From positions 1 through 36,520 of the forward strand of contig JAHQXB010000024.1 in NCBI GenBank assembly GCA_029856435.1: 36,520 bases of DNA, in the 5' to 3' direction. Positions 16,539 to 25,602 of the stretch are shown here, one piece after another; position 1 is the first letter of the stretch, and each line of letters begins with the position of its first letter. The position numbers and the translations under genes are program-made. This DNA is from Candidatus Jordarchaeia archaeon. Its GTDB lineage: Archaea; Asgardarchaeota; Jordiarchaeia; Jordiarchaeales; Jordiarchaeaceae. The notes below the pieces were generated by a model. It ran no database searches. It had not been told where the DNA came from and saw only the letters and a list, made by a program, of their open reading frames with translations.

Positions 16539-17765
16539 TTAGGGCATGGAATCGATGTCTTCTAGGATTTGCAGGCATAGTTTTAAGGCTTTTTGCAGAT
16601 TTTTCTCATCTATGTTTTCGGGGACATCTTCGGGAATATGCCATAGTGTAAACAGCTCGTTTTCATCCATGCCCATGATGGTGACTGACTTAAAGCCCTG
16701 TCTAGCAATAGGGGTGGCGTCAGTGTTTCCATATTTGAGCTCAATGGGTTTTACCTTTACATTACATTTCTTTCCAGCATTGACAACTATTTCTGCCAGT
16801 TCCTTTGAAAGGTTTCCCGATACGGAAATCTCCCTAGTTACTACTCCGAAGCTTCCCTGACCCACAGTTTCCATGTTGAACACGTAGGCATCTTTAAGCT
16901 CTTCCCCATGTCTTTGGGCGAAAACTTTGCTTCCCAGGGTTGCGGGCTCCTCTGTCCCAAAAGAGACAAGCCAAACCTCCGTATCTCTAGGCGGCTTCTT
17001 TGAGACATTCTCTGCTATGCCCAGAATCACGGCAACCGCTGAAAGGTTGTCATTAGCACCCATTACGGGCCGCTTCGTAACCATGTTGAATGTGAAGTAG
17101 GCGCCGGATAGTAGACTAATTAGTCCCACCGCTACTGCGGGCACATCGAGGGGTAGATAGAATCTTATCAGGTTAGCAAAGGTGAAAAGCCCTAGACTAA
17201 TTGTGAATAAGTTAAATCCAGTAAAGAGATCCAGAAAGATCCAAATGCTTTTCACCGCCGCCAAGACTGCGAAGACGATGGCGGAGTAGACTGGAATGTT
17301 CTGCAGTATGTGTAGTCTTTTCTTCTGCTTTGCAAAGAGAGGCATGTAGAATGCGGAATCGTGGTGGCCCGAAAAAATCACTTTCCTCTTAGCCTTATGT
17401 ACAGGTTTAATTATTGCTATTACGTTCTCCGAGGCTGCAGATTTAAATAGTGGATCGATTATTTCTTTTCCCCGCATTCGTGTTAGGAACAGAATTAGAA
17501 TTGTTATTACTATGATTAGAGTAGTTAACGCCGGGATTATAAAATAGAGAATAAATGCTATGAGTATACAGGAGAACTCGAAAAGGATAAGGCCCTGCAA
17601 AACGCTGGGGTGGCACTTAAATTCTTCCACCATAACCTTGTCACTTAGAGGCTTTAATTTCTTCTTCAAGTAATCTGCTGCTTTGGCCTCCTCTGGGCTT
17701 CCCGCTATTCTAGGACCTATTGTTTTACAAATCTCAAAGATGTAATCCACAAGTTTCCCAGGCAA
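16539..17765 (-). CDS. M28-family membrane metallopeptidase
   Basis: A 408-residue zinc peptidase of the M28 (aminopeptidase Y/S) group. Metal and catalytic motifs appear in order: SGHHDSAF (HxD), GANDNLSA (bridging Asp), GTEEPATLG (catalytic and ligand Glu), FNMETVG, and the late His in FTLWHIPEDVPENID. Two hydrophobic blocks (about 57-95 and 155-235) are inserted in the fold, so the enzyme is membrane-embedded with the catalytic part outside the bilayer. It probably releases N-terminal residues from peptides. The start is TTG at 17765, placed by GGTGGAGGTGA just upstream. Confidence 0.85.
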   Translation of the reverse strand: MPGKLVDYIFEICKTIGPRIAGSPEEAKAADYLKKKLKPLSDKVMVEEFKCHPSVLQGLILFEFSCILIAFILYFIIPALTTLIIVITILILFLTRMRGKEIIDPLFKSAASENVIAIIKPVHKAKRKVIFSGHHDSAFYMPLFAKQKKRLHILQNIPVYSAIVFAVLAAVKSIWIFLDLFTGFNLFTISLGLFTFANLIRFYLPLDVPAVAVGLISLLSGAYFTFNMVTKRPVMGANDNLSAVAVILGIAENVSKKPPRDTEVWLVSFGTEEPATLGSKVFAQRHGEELKDAYVFNMETVGQGSFGVVTREISVSGNLSKELAEIVVNAGKKCNVKVKPIELKYGNTDATPIARQGFKSVTIMGMDENELFTLWHIPEDVPENIDEKNLQKALKLCLQILEDIDSMP

Positions 17766-18081
17766 AAGTTCACCTCCACCTTATCTAAAAGGAGTTAGCC
17801 TCCTTCACTAATTGATTAAGAAAGTTTCAGCAATCTTTATGATAAAACTTTCTATCCAAATATTTTAACCACTTGAGGTTAGCTACCTCAATAATGTGAA
17901 TTTATATACTCAGCCATCTATTTTTGGCCTTCAATATCCGGAAGGAGAGACCTGTAATTTCTAATTTAGGCAGGAAGAACAAAACCACAACGCTCAATTG
18001 TACAAACAACTAAAAAACAGTTGAAGAATGGTTTTCTACTTTTCCTAAATGCTTACCCGGCTTCCATTCCAAAAAATTACT
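17766..18081. other. Upstream region of the peptidase with two hairpins
   Basis: About 316 bases without a gene. It carries AAGGAG-TTAGC-CTCCTT (17789-17805) and TTGAGGT-TAGCT-ACCTCAA (17873-17891), two small perfect hairpins with similar loops. They lie 24-126 bases upstream of the peptidase start, so they may be operators or RNA hairpins in its leader. No other structure or ORF was recognised. Confidence 0.35.
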
Positions 18082-18810
18082 TTATTCAGCAAATTTGGGT
18101 TTTCTCCTTGGCGGTCTAATTAGGTACCCCACCCTCTCAGCTAGTTTCACGTGGGTGAGCAGCATTGACTCCCTTGCCCTGCTGGCAAACAGTAAATTGG
18201 GAGTATCGTCCGTAATGGACATTCTTACAAAGTCGTCGCCCAGTTTATTCATCATTTTTACAAATTCTTCGTCTTTTACCAGCCTTTCAACCCTCTCCAC
18301 GTCGGAAGCCTTTACAATAAATTTATCTTTCAATTGGGGGGCGTCAACTTCTTTTAGTTCCTTTAGAACCAAGCTGTCCTCCTTTGTGATCTCCTTACTT
18401 GTGGGGTTAATGATTTCGAGGTGGAATCTGGGTTTAGCTTCAAGATTAGCCTGTGTGAAGAGCATATCATAATGAGGACGGAATTTTGAGATTATGTGAT
18501 GGATGAGATTCTCTCTGTTAAGCAGGAATAGAACCACTTCCCATTTTTTAAGGGGAATGTTTCTTTTGGTTTCGCAGTAAAGTCTGAAACCGCTGGTTCT
18601 GAAGATTTGTTGCTTGCTTTTCTCACACTTGGGGCTGAGCTCTGCTTTTAGAATGGTTCCAAACCTGCTAATGAGTATCCTGTTGTATTTGGAGCCCCAT
18701 ACATAAACGGCGACGAAAACGGCCATAATGCCCATAACAACAAACATTCCAACTGTCCCAAAAAGTTCAACTGGATCCACAAATTCAAACACCACAGCCA
18801 CCTCACACAT
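18082..18810 (-). CDS. Single-pass membrane protein of unknown function
   Basis: A 242-residue protein with one N-terminal hydrophobic helix (about 16-38, LFGTVGMFVVMGIMAVFVAVYV) and a soluble remainder rich in charged residues. No family is recognised. The soluble part has alternating strands and helices and several Arg/Lys patches near the C-terminus (RPPRRKPKF). ATG 18810 is the first start. GAGGTG in codons 3-4 could instead drive a GTG at 18792, six codons later, leaving the membrane helix intact. It is divergent from the HdrD-like gene at 18948 with 137 bases between, and may share control with it. Confidence 0.7.
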   Translation of the reverse strand: MCEVAVVFEFVDPVELFGTVGMFVVMGIMAVFVAVYVWGSKYNRILISRFGTILKAELSPKCEKSKQQIFRTSGFRLYCETKRNIPLKKWEVVLFLLNRENLIHHIISKFRPHYDMLFTQANLEAKPRFHLEIINPTSKEITKEDSLVLKELKEVDAPQLKDKFIVKASDVERVERLVKDEEFVKMMNKLGDDFVRMSITDDTPNLLFASRARESMLLTHVKLAERVGYLIRPPRRKPKFAE

Positions 18811-18947
18811 CTTAAACCAAATCCCCCTTTAAAACTCTTACTAAGCACAAAAAATGAAAGTTTTTATACGTTGCCATTTTTAAAAGCTTAAATATAAATA
18901 GCGGATAGGTATTTTAGAAATATTTAGAATTCCGTGAAGGGCTTAAA

Positions 18948-20282
18948 ATGAGCAGGCAGGAAACATACAGTTTCTTCAAGAGAGATTACTGCACCGAGTG
19001 CGGCGACTGCCTCGTGAAGTGCCCGGTAATGCAGCTATCTCCACCAGAAGCTAAAAGAGAAATTCGGAGATTGATTAACTCTGAAAAAACAAAGCATGTG
19101 CTCACCAAGTGTACTACCTGTTTCTCCTGTAACATTTATTGCCCACAGAAAGCAGACCCCTACGAGTTAATCTTGATGAGATGGTTTGAAAGATACAGAA
19201 AAAATGGTCTAGGCCAAACAATGAAACTCCTATCACCCAATCATCCACGAAACCTTTGGTCAGCCCTCTGGAAGAAATTCCCCGAGGACGAGAAAAAAAG
19301 GATTCAGTCATGGGCCAATCCCCAGAAATCCGACTTGGTAATAATTGGGGGAGGCATGACTAGCTTTGTTCCCTACATTACACAATCCAAAATTTTGGAA
19401 AACGTCACTTTTGTGGGCACCGGGGATTTCTGGACCAGCGGAGGCCTTTACTATCAGCTGGGTTTGTTTGACGTGGTGGAGCAGGCAGGAAGGCGTGTGG
19501 AGAAGCAACTCGGAAAAGTGGGCGCAAAAAGGGTAATTCCCTTCTACGTTGGCGAATACGTTATGCTCAAAAAAATATTGCCTCAAAAATTTGGCATAAG
19601 ATTCAATTTTCAAGTGCAGCCCTTTGAGGAGTGGCTGCTGGAGAGAATCAAGAGGGGGGAAGTGAAACTAAAGTCGAAGGTTAAAATGAAGGTCACCCTC
19701 CACGATTCCTGCTGGTCTAAGGCGGCGGGAGAGGAATTCTTCGAAACTGTCAGAAATTTACTGAGTGCCACAGGTGTAGAATTGGTTGAGATGAAGCACC
19801 ATAAGGAAAACTCTCTGTGCTGCGGCTTCGGAGCCGGCGCCGGCCGCTACAGTATGCTGGACATCATAAGCTATGCAGGTAAAAGATTTAAAGAGGCGGA
19901 GGAAACCGGTGCAGACGCCTTAGTGGTTCACTGCGCTGGATGCCTGTGGATAATGTCAGTGGCAAAAGAACTCTTAGGAGTTAAGATGCCCATATACCAT
20001 GTTTTTGAGGTAGTCCAGTTGGCGGCGGGAGAACAGCCACTACATAGACACAGTGAGAGAGCATGGGACATAATTGGAACAGTTTTGGCTCACCCCATAG
20101 CAAACATAGTGAGAACCGGAAAAGGGTACTGGATTGCACCGTTCCCGCCCGAAATAGAGGACAGAACTGAACAGTTGGAGGACAAAACCATGCTCTCCAA
20201 ACTAATAACTCCTCTACTGAAACGGAATTCGGTCAAAAAATTAATCTCTAAAACATTTAGAATAATACTCTCATTGAGATAG
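18948..20282 (+). CDS. HdrD-like iron-sulfur protein with degenerate first CCG domain
   Basis: A 444-residue protein. The N-terminus holds two ferredoxin-type [4Fe-4S] motifs: Cys15/18/21/25 (CTECGDCLVKC) and Cys55/58/61/65 (CTTCFSCNIYC). Two CCG-type regions follow. The second keeps its cysteines (HDSCW, SLCCGFG, HCAGCL). The first has none: where the downstream paralogue has YPGCN, LCCGE and CTAGC, this protein has IGGGM, VGTGD and YVGEY. It therefore probably binds one noncubane cluster rather than two. Members transfer electrons to or from thiols or quinones (HdrD, GlcF/LldE-type). Start ATG with GAAGGG upstream. Confidence 0.85.
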   Translation: MSRQETYSFFKRDYCTECGDCLVKCPVMQLSPPEAKREIRRLINSEKTKHVLTKCTTCFSCNIYCPQKADPYELILMRWFERYRKNGLGQTMKLLSPNHPRNLWSALWKKFPEDEKKRIQSWANPQKSDLVIIGGGMTSFVPYITQSKILENVTFVGTGDFWTSGGLYYQLGLFDVVEQAGRRVEKQLGKVGAKRVIPFYVGEYVMLKKILPQKFGIRFNFQVQPFEEWLLERIKRGEVKLKSKVKMKVTLHDSCWSKAAGEEFFETVRNLLSATGVELVEMKHHKENSLCCGFGAGAGRYSMLDIISYAGKRFKEAEETGADALVVHCAGCLWIMSVAKELLGVKMPIYHVFEVVQLAAGEQPLHRHSERAWDIIGTVLAHPIANIVRTGKGYWIAPFPPEIEDRTEQLEDKTMLSKLITPLLKRNSVKKLISKTFRIILSLR

Positions 20283-20335
20283 AGTGTTTAATGTTTTAAC
20301 TTATATAAAAGTAAATTTACTTAGGAGACTAAAAA

Positions 20336-21553
20336 ATGGTGGCTGAGCAGAATCAGTATAGCTTCTTCAATGAGGAAGCGTGTACACGCTGCGGAGAATG
20401 TTTCTCGCGTTGCCCTGTTATGAAGCTTCCTTTAGAGGAGTCCAAGAGGGAAATTCAGAGGCTAATTGATGGTGAAAAGACGAAACATGTCTTGGAAAAA
20501 TGTGAATCGTGTTTTGCATGTAACTACTTCTGTCCGAATGGCTGTTTCCCCACGGAGCTAGTTCTGCAAAGGTGGTACGAGGAATATAAGGCGAAGGGGC
20601 TTCCTGAGAGGGCTCGTTGGTTCATTGCCCACGGGAAACCCAACTTCAGAACTTACGCACTTGATAGACTGCCTGAAGATGAGAAAAGAACTGTGGAGTC
20701 CTGGTCTAAATTTAAGAAAAGTGAAACCATACTCTACCCCGGATGCAATGTTATCACTATTCCTTCGCTTACCTACACTAGCCTCTTGAAAGAATACACT
20801 ATCATGGGTTCCCTGAATCTGTGCTGCGGAGAAACCTACTACCGTACGGGAATGTTTGACCAAGCCAAGCAAGCCGGTTTGAGGCTTGAGAAATGGTTTA
20901 AATGGATAGGGGCAAAAAAGGTAGTTATGCTGTGCACTGCAGGGTGCAACATGTTTACCAACGTTTTACCCAAAAGATTTGGCATAAAATTCGATTTTGA
21001 AGTGGTGCCCTTTTACAGAATACTCCTAGATAGACTCGAAAAGGGAGAAATTAAGGTGAAGGAGAAGCTCAACAAAACTGTAACCCTCCAAGACTCCTGC
21101 TATGGGCGGGCATTCGGCGATGAGTACCTTGATATACCTAGAAGAATATTGGAAATCATAGGGACGAAAGTTGTGGAGATGGAGTGCGCCCGGGACTGTG
21201 CTCTCTGCTGCGGAATAAGTGGAGGGTTCAGTTTCCCAAGAAGTTATCACCCTTGGACTTTGACTATGGCAACAATAAGGAGACTGAGACAGGCCGCGAA
21301 AACCCACGCCGACATTCTGGGCGTCTACTGCGCGGGTTGTCTACAGATGCTCTCGGTGGGGAAAAAGGTTTGGCCAATTAGGATGCCCATCTACCACCTA
21401 CTGGAATTGGTGCAGATGGCCATAGGTGAAAAACCGGAACATCGATGCTCACAGAGAGCCGGCACCATATTCAAGGGAGTTATTCTACATCAGTTTCCCA
21501 AAACACTGTCTCGGAAAAGATTCTGGGTAGAAGAAATAAAACCCGAATTTTAA
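20336..21553 (+). CDS. HdrD-like iron-sulfur protein with two intact CCG domains
   Basis: A 405-residue paralogue of the upstream gene, 53 bases downstream and probably in the same transcript. Two N-terminal [4Fe-4S] motifs are present (CTRCGECFSRC, CESCFACNYFC). Both CCG domains keep their cysteines: YPGCN...LCCGE...CTAGC for the first, and QDSCY...LCCGI...YCAGC for the second. This is the pattern of the heterodisulfide reductase HdrB/HdrD active site with two noncubane clusters. With the upstream partner it may form a heteromeric electron-transfer complex. No HdrA, FAD subunit or cytochrome is adjacent, so the partner donor or acceptor is unknown. Start ATG with AGGAG 8 bases upstream. Confidence 0.87.
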   Translation: MVAEQNQYSFFNEEACTRCGECFSRCPVMKLPLEESKREIQRLIDGEKTKHVLEKCESCFACNYFCPNGCFPTELVLQRWYEEYKAKGLPERARWFIAHGKPNFRTYALDRLPEDEKRTVESWSKFKKSETILYPGCNVITIPSLTYTSLLKEYTIMGSLNLCCGETYYRTGMFDQAKQAGLRLEKWFKWIGAKKVVMLCTAGCNMFTNVLPKRFGIKFDFEVVPFYRILLDRLEKGEIKVKEKLNKTVTLQDSCYGRAFGDEYLDIPRRILEIIGTKVVEMECARDCALCCGISGGFSFPRSYHPWTLTMATIRRLRQAAKTHADILGVYCAGCLQMLSVGKKVWPIRMPIYHLLELVQMAIGEKPEHRCSQRAGTIFKGVILHQFPKTLSRKRFWVEEIKPEF

Positions 21554-21763
21554 ACTAAAAACTGGCAGAGCAGTAATACCCATTGGGCTACACACCAATC
21601 GCTGAGTGACTTGTTTAAATCCTTTCTATAGAGTTTCTCATTAATTTTTTCCTAAACCTATCCTTGACCGGGGTTATTTAAGGCTTCTTTTCCCAAAAAA
21701 AGGCGGGAAAAACCATACTTTCTGGAAGCGAAAAGGAAAAAAATTAAATGGAAAGTCTATATG

Positions 21764-22432
21764 TCATTTTCCTATGGCGCATACTTTTACGCAGATCCCA
21801 CAGATTAATTCGCTTGTGTCTAACTTTTTTCCCACTTTTTTCATGTGGCTAATACATTTTTTCTTGTCTGTAAGCCCGGTTTCCAGTGCGTTTGCAGGGC
21901 AGGATTTGACGCATAAGTCGCATTCTTCACAGAAATTTTCGGGGAGAGGTGGGTCGCCAGTTAGGGGGGCGTTGGTTACTATGGATGTGAGGCGTACTCT
22001 TGGTCCATAATCTTTGGTGATTAGGAGGTTGTTTCTGCCTAGGCAGCCGATTCCTGCAAGAACCGCCGCGTGGCGATGGGAAAGGTCTCCCCTATTCTCC
22101 TTAGTGTTGTAGGGGGAGGAAGCGGGAATTGCTACGGCTTTATATCCCTCACTTTCCAAAAAGAGGGCCACCCGCATTGCTATTGTGTTTAATTCTTGGT
22201 TTAATACGGAATAGTTTAAAAGGTACTCTCTGCTGGGAGCATTTCTTACTGCCCCCTTTAGGAGGGGAATTGCTAGAACCACCACACTTTTTGCATCTTT
22301 TAGAATGTCATTCGGCCTGTAGCCCTCAGGAGCCTCCTTGAACCCATCTGCTTTTGCAACTCCCACAATTTTAGCTCCCAAATCTTGGGCTAACCTCTTA
22401 ACCCTAGTAGTTAACTCGCCATTTTCACTCAT
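21764..22432 (-). CDS. QueG-like 4Fe-4S double-cluster protein
   Basis: A 222-residue protein with an N-terminal QueG-like alpha/beta region (LAQDLGAKIVGVAKADGF, SVVVLAIPLL, LGRNNLLIT). A ferredoxin-type region follows: CEECDLCVKSCPANAL, then CISHM and a final CGICVKVCAIGK. That is the double [4Fe-4S] arrangement of the epoxyqueuosine reductase/reductive dehalogenase-related family. True QueG proteins are about 350-400 residues with HEAT repeats, and here the protein ends right after the second cluster, so it is probably another redox member. A longer frame reaches 22792 but runs over the start of the divergent nitrilase gene. ATG 22432 begins where homology begins, so the extension is not used. 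Confidence 0.8.
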   Translation of the reverse strand: MSENGELTTRVKRLAQDLGAKIVGVAKADGFKEAPEGYRPNDILKDAKSVVVLAIPLLKGAVRNAPSREYLLNYSVLNQELNTIAMRVALFLESEGYKAVAIPASSPYNTKENRGDLSHRHAAVLAGIGCLGRNNLLITKDYGPRVRLTSIVTNAPLTGDPPLPENFCEECDLCVKSCPANALETGLTDKKKCISHMKKVGKKLDTSELICGICVKVCAIGK

Positions 22433-22591
22433 TTTCGATACACGCTCAAACAAGTTTATGAAATAAGCCTCCGTCACTACCAAATAATTTAAATCGACAA
22501 GTTCCAAATACACGTCTAACAAATTAACCTGTTCATACATATTTGGAAAGGGAATCCGATGCGTTGAACAGTTTATTGGAGGGAGCAAGCA

Positions 22592-23419
22592 TTGAATATT
22601 GTCAAAGTTTCCTGTGTCCAGTTTGCTTACAAGCCTATTAGTGGATTTGAGGATTTTGAATCCAACGTGGAAAATCTCCTGAACAAGGCAAAGGGCTCCG
22701 ACTTTGTTGTTTTTCCCGAAACCTTCACTATGGAGCTCCAATACCTTATCCCAAATCACGATATAACCAGAATACATGAGTTTACTGAACAATACTTGGA
22801 ACTATTCACCCAGTTATCCAAAGAGAGAAAACAATACATTGTGGCAGGTTCACATAACACAAAGAAAAACAATAAGCAGTACAACACCAGCTACATGTTC
22901 TGTCCCGATGGACAAATATTTGAGCACAGCAAAACCCACCTATTCCCCCTAGAACCCTTCCTAGGAGTATCCCCAGGCGACACCATTGAAATTTTCCAAA
23001 CAAAAAAGGCAAAAGTAGGTATAGCTATATGCTACGAAATAGAGTTTCCAGAAGTGGTACGCATCCTCACACTAAAAGGAGCGGAGATTGTCTTTTGTCC
23101 CTCGTACACCATCGGCGAGCATGGCTTTTGGAGGGTTAGACACTGCTGCCAAGCAAGAGCCATAGAAAACCAAATCTACGTAGTCCACTCCTGCATGGTT
23201 GGAACGCCCCCGATTCCAGAGATGGCTGGCTGGGGAAGATCCTCAATACTAAGTCCATGCGAAGACCCATGGCCCCCAAACGGCGTTATAGCCGAAGCCA
23301 AAACCAATACAGAAATGGTTATACATGGAGAACTAGACCTGGAACTACTACATAAAAAGAGGGAAAACGGCTCAGCAACAACCCTTAAGGATCGCAGACC
23401 AGAACTCTACAAAAACTAG
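22592..23419 (+). CDS. Carbon-nitrogen hydrolase (nitrilase superfamily)
   Basis: A 275-residue nitrilase-family hydrolase with the full catalytic set: Glu43 in FPETF, Lys114 in HSKTHLFP and Cys147 in AICYEIEFPEV. These enzymes hydrolyse amides or carbamoyl compounds. Members near this size include omega-amidase, N-carbamoyl and formamide-type amidases, so the substrate is open. Start TTG 22592 is supported by GGAGGGAG about 6 bases upstream. It is divergent from the QueG-like gene, with 159 bases between them that must hold both promoters. There is no membrane segment or signal peptide, so it is cytosolic. Confidence 0.9.
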   Translation: MNIVKVSCVQFAYKPISGFEDFESNVENLLNKAKGSDFVVFPETFTMELQYLIPNHDITRIHEFTEQYLELFTQLSKERKQYIVAGSHNTKKNNKQYNTSYMFCPDGQIFEHSKTHLFPLEPFLGVSPGDTIEIFQTKKAKVGIAICYEIEFPEVVRILTLKGAEIVFCPSYTIGEHGFWRVRHCCQARAIENQIYVVHSCMVGTPPIPEMAGWGRSSILSPCEDPWPPNGVIAEAKTNTEMVIHGELDLELLHKKRENGSATTLKDRRPELYKN

Positions 23420-23809
23420 TTTTGCTGCAGCCTCTCATTTAGATTCAACCTTTATAGATATTATCCAGCCCACCTGCAAGTCTACTGGAAACTTCTCTCG
23501 CTTCAGACCCGTTAGAAGCTGCAAACATTAGCTAAATTAAAACAACATTTTTTTATTTTGATGGTCTCCTCAACTTTGTTTACCAAAAATGGGTTCTTAA
23601 TGGTTTATTTTGTGGGTATTCTATCTTGAGAAATTGATGCGTATATTTGCGGCCATCACAAGAATTTTTTATGTAAGAATTGTGATGTGGTGCCTTAAAT
23701 GCAGGCTAACGGTGCCCGTTATGCAAATAGAGAATTTTTCGTTCTTTATCTAGGGTGGGATTGTAAGATTGCTTATTGGAGGGCGGGGAGAAAGATTGGG
23801 TGCGAAAAT
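23420..23809. other. Intergenic gap between convergent genes
   Basis: About 390 bases between two convergent genes. Contents seen: a short hairpin TAACGG-TGC-CCGTTA near 23707-23723, a weak inverted pair ATCACAA/TTGTGAT near 23654-23685, and AT-rich stretches. No ORF with an SD and no recognised RNA. Confidence 0.35.
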
Positions 23810-24679
23810 TTAGTCCATGAACTTGCCTGTTAGCCAGTTTACTCTCTTTTTACAGTAGGGGCAAGTGTCCATTCCAGGCTCGACCATAACTGTGCTTCCG
23901 CAGGCAGGGCACAGCATTTCGACTTTTTCACTTATAATAAATCCTGGTGGGGTCTTTTTTAGTTCTGCTTCTATTTTTTGCTTCTTGGCTTCTTCCCGCT
24001 CCTTCATCATTTGGGATACCTTTGCCGAAATTGAGATGCCGCCTTTATCTTTAATCTCTCCTTTTGCGCTGGGAGTGGTTTTGGAGACGGTTTTAGCTTT
24101 GGATTTGGCTCCTGGTTCGGGGGGATTTAGGACGTCCCAAATTTTTTTGGCTAGTGATTTTTCCTTTACTACGCCAGTTACTTCTGTTTCTATGCCCACA
24201 TCATAGGATGGGGAGATTTCTTCTTCGTCTAGTTGTGCTCTTTCAGCTACTGTTAGGGGTATGGGCTTTAAGTCCATTTGTTTGTAGCTTTTTATAAGTC
24301 TTATTAGTCTAGTCATGTCTTCGGTGTCCATGCCCTTAATGGCTATGTGGTCAGATTTGAAAACTGACCATTTGCTCTCCTTGGGATATTTTATCTCTAA
24401 CTGTTTTTCCATCAGTCCCCCTATGGATACATCATCTATGTTTTCAAAGAAGATGCTGAATCCTCCGAATATCTCTTCTTCCGGTGAGGCGCGCATTATT
24501 TGGGCTAAGGTTCCCTTATCTCCATAGAATATGATTCGCATGTTTGTCAGGTATAGGTCGCCTCTGTTGGTCTGGAGGTTGAAGTCTTCGGCTTCCCCGA
24601 CAGTTACACCGCGCACCACATGTATCAGTTTTTCTCCTTTGAGAAGAAGTGGAGGCGTCTTTCCATGAATCCTTATCAT
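23810..24679 (-). CDS. GRAM/PH-like domain protein with C-terminal zinc ribbon
   Basis: A 289-residue protein in three parts. Residues about 1-135 look like a GRAM/PH-type fold: a run of strands with the typical LYLTNMRIIFYGDKG block near 48-62, a later KSDHIAIKGM, and a closing helix (TEDMTRLIRLIKSYKQ). Residues about 140-250 are a Lys/Glu/Pro/Ser-rich linker, probably disordered or coiled. The end is a zinc ribbon, Cys257/260/273/276 (CPAC...CPYC). PH/GRAM domains bind lipids or proteins in eukaryotic trafficking and ESCRT-II (GLUE domain of Vps36), which makes the domain notable in an archaeon. The identification is by pattern, not by search. Start ATG with AAAGGG upstream. Confidence 0.6.
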   Translation of the reverse strand: MIRIHGKTPPLLLKGEKLIHVVRGVTVGEAEDFNLQTNRGDLYLTNMRIIFYGDKGTLAQIMRASPEEEIFGGFSIFFENIDDVSIGGLMEKQLEIKYPKESKWSVFKSDHIAIKGMDTEDMTRLIRLIKSYKQMDLKPIPLTVAERAQLDEEEISPSYDVGIETEVTGVVKEKSLAKKIWDVLNPPEPGAKSKAKTVSKTTPSAKGEIKDKGGISISAKVSQMMKEREEAKKQKIEAELKKTPPGFIISEKVEMLCPACGSTVMVEPGMDTCPYCKKRVNWLTGKFMD

Positions 24680-24762
24680 ATCTATTACCCTTTCTCAAAC
24701 CTTTTTTTGATATAAAATTTTTCTAAATTAATGATTAGCATACCCAAATATAAAAATAAGGT

Positions 24763-25602
24763 TTAGGGCACAGTTAAATCCACATTTACCCACGGGCTTG
24801 GCCTGCCCTGCTCCCTTTTAAGTATTCTAAAACTGGGAGGGCTGTCTCGAGTTTCAATCACTGTTGAAAAGGTATCCATAATGAAGTCTCGAATTTCCTT
24901 TTCGAGCAATTCTGATTCAAAAATAGATATGGTTAGCAAATTGCGGAAACTAACCCTACCAAGCCTCTCTTCATATTCAAGAATCTTCTTTGGGAACAAG
25001 GCTTCCTCCTTCATATATTTTATAATCGAGTCTCTAATAACTATGAGGCCCTCGTAGCCCTCTTTTTTGGACTCCTCTAGCATATCTTTCAATTTATTTA
25101 TTAGCATGTAATCCTCTGTGAGGTCTTTATAAAGTTCTGCAATGTCACCAATGATGCAGGACTCCACACCAATTTTCTCAATCATTTTTCTCACGGTGTT
25201 GAGTCGGGCCCCTTTACTGATGGTGTAATAGTAAGATTTAATGTTTCTCTTACTGGCCGCCACAATTATGTGTATAGCCAAATATGTTGCGGTTCTCGGT
25301 TCACCTATGACTGCTACGTGATTTGTAAACTGTAGCCCACCACACAAGTATAGGTCTAGGTCTGTTATCCCACTAGAAAGCTTGTTAGGAATGGATCTGG
25401 CTACATCTGCGAGTTTATCGCAGGTGGTAATCATCAACTCTTCCGTTATTGGTTCACACCATACTCCCTTACAGATAGGCACCGAATAGTCTAAAGCACA
25501 ACGTGTAAGTTTACCTTCTTCCACTATCAGGTAGCGGCAGGGCTTCTCGTAGGAAAAGCCCAAGCAACTGACCAGTATTTCGGCGATGGATCTCAGCAAC
25601 AA
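24763..25602 (-). CDS. RecA/KaiC-like protein with degenerate Walker A
   Basis: A 279-residue protein. Its middle resembles the KaiC/MEDS type of RecA fold: SGITDLDLYLCGGLQ, then VAVIGEPRTATYLAIH at the place where KaiC-like ATPases carry GEPGTGKT, then a helix, a strand and later LIVIRDSI as a possible Walker B remnant. The Walker A Gly-Lys-Thr is replaced (residues 100-107, GEPRTATY), so ATP hydrolysis is unlikely. The N-terminus has four spaced Cys (22, 35, 44, 49) that could hold a metal. MEDS-like domains are sensory modules in archaeal regulators, so a sensor role is an inference. Start TTG 25602 is set by GAGGAG 7 bases upstream; a longer frame opens at 25617. Confidence 0.55.
   Translation of the reverse strand: MLLRSIAEILVSCLGFSYEKPCRYLIVEEGKLTRCALDYSVPICKGVWCEPITEELMITTCDKLADVARSIPNKLSSGITDLDLYLCGGLQFTNHVAVIGEPRTATYLAIHIIVAASKRNIKSYYYTISKGARLNTVRKMIEKIGVESCIIGDIAELYKDLTEDYMLINKLKDMLEESKKEGYEGLIVIRDSIIKYMKEEALFPKKILEYEERLGRVSFRNLLTISIFESELLEKEIRDFIMDTFSTVIETRDSPPSFRILKREQGRPSPWVNVDLTVP

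Noticed and set aside
22433-22792. N-terminal extension of the QueG-like frame
   Set aside because: It runs antisense over the start of the nitrilase-family gene and has no QueG similarity; ATG 22432 begins at the homologous region.
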